Shown here: piece after piece, positions 6,155 to 10,116 of the stretch | Position numbering within the stretch: position 1 is the stretch's first letter | Layout: each line of letters starts with the position of its first letter | DNA from: Crocinitomicaceae bacterium | GTDB taxonomy: Bacteria > Bacteroidota > Bacteroidia > Flavobacteriales_D > Crocinitomicaceae | DNA length: 10,116 nt | Direction: 5' to 3' | NCBI GenBank assembly: GCA_027084145.1 | Contig: JALWLM010000470.1 | Coordinates: 1 to 10,116 of the forward strand | Translations under genes and position numbers: made by a program | Notes under the pieces: model-generated | The model's database searches: none | Seen by the model: only the letters and a program-made list of their open reading frames with translations | Told to the model about the DNA's origin: nothing

Positions 6155-6297
6155 TTCAATAGAATTGTTCCTCGTTGTACAAATAAATGCAATATAGTAA
6201 GTTCGTGGGCTTCTATGGTCGCTTACATCTTCCTTGTTTTAAAGGATTGTACATCTGCGGGTTTTTCTTCTTCGCCGGGGTAATGTTTTACCGGAGT

Positions 6298-7749
6298 CTA
6301 TTGTTTACTGATTTCATTGAGAAAGCCTTCAATCTTTTTTCTTACTTGAGAAGAAGAGCAAGAAGCATTGTTCACAATAATTGCAAAAGCATATTTGTTT
6401 CCGGAAATTGTATGGATATAGCCACTATAAGAACGAATACGTTTCATAGAACCGCTTTTTGCATGTACACGTCCAAAACAAGTTTGGTTTTTGCACATAT
6501 ATTTTAATGTCCCTGTTTTCCCTGTAATAGGTAAGGATTCAAAAAAGATGTCTTTATTTTTAGATTGAGACATGAAAAGTAGTAAATCGGTTAAATTATC
6601 CGCACTAACTGCATTAGAACGGGATAGTCCGCTTCCGTCAGTAAAATAAAAATGCTGATCTAAATGCTTGGACCAAAATTCAGTCATTAATTTGATGCCG
6701 TTTTCAGTAGTTCCTTTTCCTGTTTTCTCATAAGCAACCAAACAAATGAGATGTTCGGCAAAAAGATTATTGCTTTTGTGATTAGTTGTTTTAATAATTT
6801 CAGATAGCGGAGTGCCACGATGTAAATAAATGAGTTTTTTTGAGGCATAGTCTTTTTCAATGTTAGGGTGTTGTCGTATTGTTTTTACTTCTCCTTGAAC
6901 AAGAATATGATGATGAGATAAAAATGTTTTTAATTCCTTTCCAAATTGATATTCAGGATCAGGAATACTACCTTTCACAATAAAGTCATTTTTGTTTACC
7001 GGAAGCTCTCCCGTTACAAAACGATAATTAGAAAACGGACTTCCATAGATATAAGCATTATCTCCTCTTTTATTTGAACTCATGACATGATTGTGGATGA
7101 TGAGATCTTTCATCTCAGGTTGGATGGAAATGATTTCCGTAGGTTCTCCCGGAGAATCTCCTGTTTTAAAATGAAAAGACATCATATTATCCATTATGGT
7201 TAAACCCGACGGTCCTGCTCCGTAATAATTTCCCATATCCACCCAACTCCAATCATCGGGGACACCATGATAGCCAAAATCCGAAGCATCGGCAATGATG
7301 TTGCCCAAAACAGTATGAATTCCATTTGTTTTTAATTCTTTTAAAAAATTTTGAAAAGCACTATTTTTTTTATCTAAAAAACGACTACCGATAGAAGGGT
7401 CCCCACCACCTTTTACCCAAATATTACCATGAAGTACGCTGTCTTTTATTTCTCCATCAATATAAAACATTGTTTTTGCTTGGTAGTCGGGACCTAAAAT
7501 TTCTAAAGCAAATGCCGTGGAAAACAATTTCATAACAGATGCAGGAGTGAAAAGTTGATTCTCATGATGAGAAGCAATGATTTGACCGTTATTGAGTTGA
7601 ATTAATTTCACTCCGATTCCCGCATTTTTAAAGCTTGAATCTGCTAAAAAATGACGTAAAGATTCCTTTATATTTTTTTGGGAAATTCCAAAAGAGAGAA
7701 ACAATAACCAAAAACTTATTGTCAATATAGATACTCTTTGTATTTTCAT
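6298..7749 (-). CDS. dacB: D-alanyl-D-alanine carboxypeptidase/endopeptidase, PBP4 type (peptidase S13)
   Basis: The 483-residue product is counted from the ATG at 7749, which gives a clean signal peptide (MKIQRVSILTISFWLLFLSFGIS). An in-frame ATG at 7785 would add 12 charged/aromatic residues before it. Periplasmic PBP4 enzymes trim D-Ala from, or hydrolyse, peptidoglycan cross-links. The active-site motifs are Ser71-Val-Met-Lys74 in TPASVMKLF, Ser326-Asn-Asn328 in HKSNNLFAEHL, and Lys431-Ser-Gly433 in RVHAKSGSM, where KTG is more usual. The large insertion between motifs I and II (about 90-300) is typical of S13, with GNIWVKGGGDP and a DDWSWVDMGNYYGAGPSGL block. DGSGLSRSN (371-379) and TGTLKYM are also family features. 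Two cysteines in KYMCKNQTCFG are probably a local disulfide. The gene is convergent with ddl across 143 bases and divergent from the polysaccharide genes. Beta-lactam binding is expected from the family. Confidence 0.95.
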   Translation of the reverse strand: MKIQRVSILTISFWLLFLSFGISQKNIKESLRHFLADSSFKNAGIGVKLIQLNNGQIIASHHENQLFTPASVMKLFSTAFALEILGPDYQAKTMFYIDGEIKDSVLHGNIWVKGGGDPSIGSRFLDKKNSAFQNFLKELKTNGIHTVLGNIIADASDFGYHGVPDDWSWVDMGNYYGAGPSGLTIMDNMMSFHFKTGDSPGEPTEIISIQPEMKDLIIHNHVMSSNKRGDNAYIYGSPFSNYRFVTGELPVNKNDFIVKGSIPDPEYQFGKELKTFLSHHHILVQGEVKTIRQHPNIEKDYASKKLIYLHRGTPLSEIIKTTNHKSNNLFAEHLICLVAYEKTGKGTTENGIKLMTEFWSKHLDQHFYFTDGSGLSRSNAVSADNLTDLLLFMSQSKNKDIFFESLPITGKTGTLKYMCKNQTCFGRVHAKSGSMKRIRSYSGYIHTISGNKYAFAIIVNNASCSSSQVRKKIEGFLNEISKQ

Positions 7750-7774
7750 CAAAAATTTTTTGTGAATTTCATAA

Positions 7775-7802
7775 AAGAAAGGCAATGATTGTGCCGTTTC
7801 TT
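7775..7802. promoter_or_regulatory. Bulged 10-bp dyad in the dacB / glycosyltransferase divergent spacer
   Basis: AAGAAAGGCA (7775-7784) is the inverse complement of TGCC-TTTCTT (7792-7802, with one extra G at 7796); the 7 bases between are ATGATTG. It is the most regular inverted repeat in the 92-base spacer. It could be an operator for divergent promoters. Alternatively, read on the minus strand it is a hairpin ending in TTTCTTTT, i.e. a terminator-like or attenuator-like element in the dacB leader. No exact TAnnTTTG box is found on either strand here (AAGTTTTG at 7806-7813 is one base off). Confidence 0.35.
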
Positions 7803-7841
7803 GAAAAGTTTTGAACAGTCCTTTCGGGATAGTGATAATAG

Positions 7842-9020
7842 ATGGAGAAAAAAAAGAAAACTCGTGTTTTAAGAATTATTAATCGATTTAATATCGGAGG
7901 GCCGACATATAATGCGACTTTTTTGACTGCATTTTTAGGAGATGACTATGAAACATTACTTGTTGGAGGGCTTCCTGAAAAGGGAGAGGCTGACTCACTT
8001 TATATCCTTGAAAAATATGGAGTCAAACCACTTTTATTAGAAGAAATGAAGCGGGAACCAAACTTTAAAAGTGATCGTTTAGCTCTTAGAAAATTGAAGC
8101 AAATTATAAGAGAGTTCCATCCCGACATTGTACATACACATGCATCTAAAGCAGGTGCGTTAGGAAGAAAAGCTGCTTTGGATTGTAATGTACCTATTGT
8201 GGTACATACATTTCACGGACATGTTTTTCATTCCTATTTTGGAGTCGTAAAAACTTCTGTTTTTAAATTTATTGAACGAAGATTAGCGAAAAAATCAACT
8301 GCAATTATAGCAATATCAGAAACCCAAAAGAAAGAACTGGTTCAAGATTATCATATCTGTGAAGAAGAAAAAATGAAAGTTGTTCCTTTGGGATTTGATT
8401 TAACACCGTTTTATGAGAAAAGGACGGAACGAGAATCTCAAAGAAGAAAATTCCACTTGAAAGATGATGAAATAGCAATAGCTATTATTGGTCGATTAGC
8501 ACCAATTAAAAATCATTCTCTCTTTTTTGATGTCGCAGAAAAAATATTGGAAAGAGGTAATCGAAATATTCGTTTTTTTGTTGTAGGAGATGGAGAAGAA
8601 AAAGAAATAGTAGAGAAAAGAGCAAATGAAATCAATCAAAAATATGGAGAAAGAATTCATCTGACTTCATGGATTAAAGATATTGCATTATTTAATTCTG
8701 CAATGGATATTATTTGTTTGACATCTAAGAATGAAGGAACACCTGTTAGTTTGATTGAAGCTCAAGCCTCAGGAGTACCTGTCGTTTCGACAGATGTAGG
8801 TGGAGTTAGAGATATTGTTGTTCACGAAGAAACCGGTTTTATTGTACCTCATTTTGATGTCGATAAATATGTGGATTATTTGGAGAAATTAATTAAAGAC
8901 AAAAAAAAACGTGAAATGATGTCACAAAAAGGGAAAGATTACGTAAAAGAAAGGTATCACTATACAACATTAGTAAAAAATATGCGTAAACTTTATGAAG
9001 AATTAATGAGTAACAAATGA
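7842..9020 (+). CDS. Family 4 glycosyltransferase (GT-B fold)
   Basis: This 392-residue cytoplasmic enzyme is predicted to transfer a sugar from a nucleotide donor during polysaccharide assembly. The N-terminal acceptor domain begins with VLRIINRFNIGGPTYNA (residues 9-25), the glycine loop that follows the first strand, and includes HPDIVHTHASKAGALGRKAA (93-112) and VVHTFHGHVFHSYF (120-133). The C-terminal donor domain (PF00534) has IGRLAPIKNH (216-225), whose Arg218 and Lys223 would contact donor phosphates, and the E-x7-E motif: Glu298 and Glu306 in NEGTPVSLIEA, followed by ASGVPVVSTDVGG. These features fit GT4 with retaining chemistry. Donor and acceptor sugars cannot be read from sequence. 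Its stop overlaps the next start (ATGA, 9017-9020), coupling it to the Wza-like exporter, so it is probably the first gene of a capsule/exopolysaccharide operon. The ATG at 7842 has no Shine-Dalgarno sequence. Confidence 0.93.
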   Translation: MEKKKKTRVLRIINRFNIGGPTYNATFLTAFLGDDYETLLVGGLPEKGEADSLYILEKYGVKPLLLEEMKREPNFKSDRLALRKLKQIIREFHPDIVHTHASKAGALGRKAALDCNVPIVVHTFHGHVFHSYFGVVKTSVFKFIERRLAKKSTAIIAISETQKKELVQDYHICEEEKMKVVPLGFDLTPFYEKRTERESQRRKFHLKDDEIAIAIIGRLAPIKNHSLFFDVAEKILERGNRNIRFFVVGDGEEKEIVEKRANEINQKYGERIHLTSWIKDIALFNSAMDIICLTSKNEGTPVSLIEAQASGVPVVSTDVGGVRDIVVHEETGFIVPHFDVDKYVDYLEKLIKDKKKREMMSQKGKDYVKERYHYTTLVKNMRKLYEELMSNK

Positions 9021-9787
9021 ATACAAAAACGATTTATATACTCACATTAGCTATTTTAACAGCTATTATCTTGACAGGTTGTGGAATTAATAGCAATGTA
9101 ATGTTTAAGCAACCGAAAGGGGATATCTATCAAGACTCTATTCCTTTACGTCCATCTCAAGCATATAAAATATCAATAGATGATAAAATCTCATTTTCTT
9201 TAGCGGTAAGAGAAGGTGAAGATGTGGTTTTTCGATTATCCAATGTTGAGTCCGGAGAGAGAGTCGTAAAAGAGGAAAATGAATACCTTGTACGAAAAGA
9301 CGGGACAGTAGAATTACCGGTATTGGGAGAAGTATATATTGCAGGTCTGACAGTAGAAGAGTGTGAAGATACACTTATTTCACTTTTTTCAAATCATTAC
9401 CAAGAACCTTTTGTCCAAGTGAAAATAACCAATCAGCGGGTCATTGTATTTCCGGGAAATGGTTCGGATGCAAAAGTTATTCGACTTGAGAATGAAAACA
9501 CAACATTAATGGAAGCAATTGCATTAGCCGGAGGAATTACAGAAAGAGGAAAAGCAAATACGGTAAAATTAATGCGATTAGACGATGGAAAAAGAGTTGT
9601 ATATACCATTGATTTATCAACAATTGAAGGTTTAAAGTATACCGATATGGTTGTACAAGCTAATGATTACATCTATATAGAGCCTACACCGGATATCGGA
9701 AAAGAAATTGCTGAAGATGTTGTGCCTTTTGTTTCTATTTTATCTAGTGTTATTATTATATTTACAGCAATCAACTTTTTTAAATAA
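9017..9787 (+). CDS. wza: Polysaccharide export outer-membrane lipoprotein (Wza-like)
   Basis: The 256-residue product starts with a lipoprotein signal peptide (lipobox L-T-G-C, Cys22). Residues ~45-140 form the Poly_export domain (PF02563): YKISIDDKISFSL, the strand-turn VRKDGTVELPVLGEVYIAGL and the helix TVEECEDTL. Residues ~141-200 are an SLBB-like ligand-binding domain (RVIVFPGNGSDAKVIRL, LMEAIALAGGITERGKA). NDYIYIEP (216-223) closes that repeat. The C-terminus has a hydrophobic helix (about 236-253), the expected amphipathic/outer-membrane helix. By family it oligomerises into the outer-membrane channel for capsule or exopolysaccharide and docks on the Wzc-type co-polymerase encoded 11 bases downstream. 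It is shorter than E. coli Wza (about 380 residues), as is usual for Bacteroidota forms with fewer SLBB repeats. The symbol marks the family, not a proven orthologue. Confidence 0.92.
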   Translation: MNTKTIYILTLAILTAIILTGCGINSNVMFKQPKGDIYQDSIPLRPSQAYKISIDDKISFSLAVREGEDVVFRLSNVESGERVVKEENEYLVRKDGTVELPVLGEVYIAGLTVEECEDTLISLFSNHYQEPFVQVKITNQRVIVFPGNGSDAKVIRLENENTTLMEAIALAGGITERGKANTVKLMRLDDGKRVVYTIDLSTIEGLKYTDMVVQANDYIYIEPTPDIGKEIAEDVVPFVSILSSVIIIFTAINFFK

Positions 9788-9798
9788 AATACCGACCG

Positions 9799-10116
9799 TT
9801 GAGCTCAAATAAGTTTATTATAAATAAGACATACGATCCCTTAATTTTTAGAACGATTATTCAACGTTACTGGTGGTGGCCGGTTCTATTTGTTTTTCTA
9901 TTTGGAATTCTTGCTTTTTTTTATCTTCGATATACCAAGCCGGTTTACGAGTCGTCAATGATTTTGCAATTATCCGATCAAGATAATGCAAAAGAAGTTT
10001 TAGATTTTGAGAATATCAGTTCAAAACAAAATCAACTTTCCAGTGTTATAGAATTACTTCGATCAGAGTTACTATTCAAAAGAGCAATTTCTTATTTAGA
10101 TATGAAAACTTCCATC
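9799..10116 (+). CDS. Wzz/Wzc-like polysaccharide co-polymerase, N-terminal part (3' end outside window)
   Basis: Only 106 codons are visible and the frame is still open at the window end. Upstream the frame is closed by TAA at 9781-9783. The first in-frame ATG (9958) lies after the membrane helix, so TTG at 9799, 11 bases after the wza stop, is the best start. The visible protein has a polar N-terminus, then YDPLIFRTIIQRYWWWPVL (residues 12-30), a membrane helix (about 27-45, VLFVFLFGILAFFYLRY), and KPVYESSMILQLSD (47-60), the typical beginning of the periplasmic Wzz domain (PF02706). A helical segment with NQLSSVIELLRSELL follows. By family this protein sets polysaccharide chain length and, if a C-terminal tyrosine autokinase is present, is a Wzc/BY-kinase. 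That domain lies outside the window, so no symbol is given. Confidence 0.87.
   Translation, partial: MSSNKFIINKTYDPLIFRTIIQRYWWWPVLFVFLFGILAFFYLRYTKPVYESSMILQLSDQDNAKEVLDFENISSKQNQLSSVIELLRSELLFKRAISYLDMKTSI

Noticed and set aside
6270..6296. Possible bidirectional terminator between ddl and dacB (GGTAA-TGTT-TTACC with flanking CCGG)
   Set aside because: Only 5 uninterrupted base pairs, flanking pairs need a 2-base bulge, and no T-tract follows on either strand.
6222..6297. 24 open codons in frame after the dacB TAG stop (minus strand), reading as a hydrophilic peptide before a TAA, possible stop-codon read-through
   Set aside because: An open run of this length is not rare by chance, the PBP4 family ends naturally at the TAG, and no read-through signal is visible.
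6187..6507. Plus-strand open frame of 106 codons overlapping the 3' end of dacB
   Set aside because: Mostly antisense to the clearly conserved PBP4 C-terminus, with an implausible Phe/Arg-rich composition and no promoter.
7806..7813. AAGTTTTG as a -7 box for the glycosyltransferase gene
   Set aside because: First base does not match TAnnTTTG and the nearest TTG is only 14 bases upstream.

Overview
The window looks like chromosomal DNA from a low-GC member of the Bacteroidota, most likely Flavobacteriia/Flavobacteriales. The evidence is the strongly A/T-biased sequence, the near absence of Shine-Dalgarno sequences, two promoter elements of the Bacteroidota type (TAnnTTTG), and the gene families present: a LytS-type histidine kinase, flavobacterial-style lipoproteins, a Bacteroidota-restricted helical protein and a Wza/Wzc-type export pair. 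I cannot name a genus. I see no tRNA, rRNA, CRISPR, insertion sequence or phage gene. Coding density is high and no gap exceeds 175 bases.

Layout. Positions 1-737 hold the C-terminal half of a sensor histidine kinase. A promoter and a small acidic lipoprotein gene (778-1026) follow, closed by a strong hairpin terminator (1053-1091). Next is a 500-residue helical protein of unknown function (1199-2701). It runs tail to tail, with only 4 bases between stop codons, into an OmpA-domain protein on the minus strand (2706-3923). That gene diverges from a rightward cluster: a group II truncated hemoglobin (3955-4320), a four-cysteine lipoprotein (4361-4567), a membrane-anchored thioredoxin-like protein with a CPFC motif (4569-5192) and D-Ala-D-Ala ligase ddl (5189-6154). 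The last three are packed with a 1-base gap and a 4-base ATGA overlap, so they are probably co-translated. A PBP4-type D-Ala-D-Ala carboxypeptidase (6298-7749, minus) faces ddl. A 92-base divergent spacer containing a bulged 10-bp dyad separates dacB from a polysaccharide locus: a GT4 glycosyltransferase (7842-9020), a Wza-like export lipoprotein (9017-9787, ATGA overlap) and the start of a Wzz/Wzc-like co-polymerase (9799 to the window end, TTG start).

How they fit together. Nearly everything acts in or on the cell envelope. Ddl makes the D-Ala-D-Ala dipeptide of peptidoglycan precursors and the convergent PBP4 cleaves it or its cross-links. The OmpA-domain protein may tether the outer membrane to peptidoglycan, although its domain lacks a usual ligand-binding Asp. 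The last three genes begin a capsule/exopolysaccharide assembly operon. The least explained part is the globin / Cys-rich lipoprotein / CPFC membrane protein group. I infer a small extracytoplasmic thiol-redox module, with the lipoprotein as a candidate partner of the oxidoreductase. That is a hypothesis from gene order and cysteine content only.
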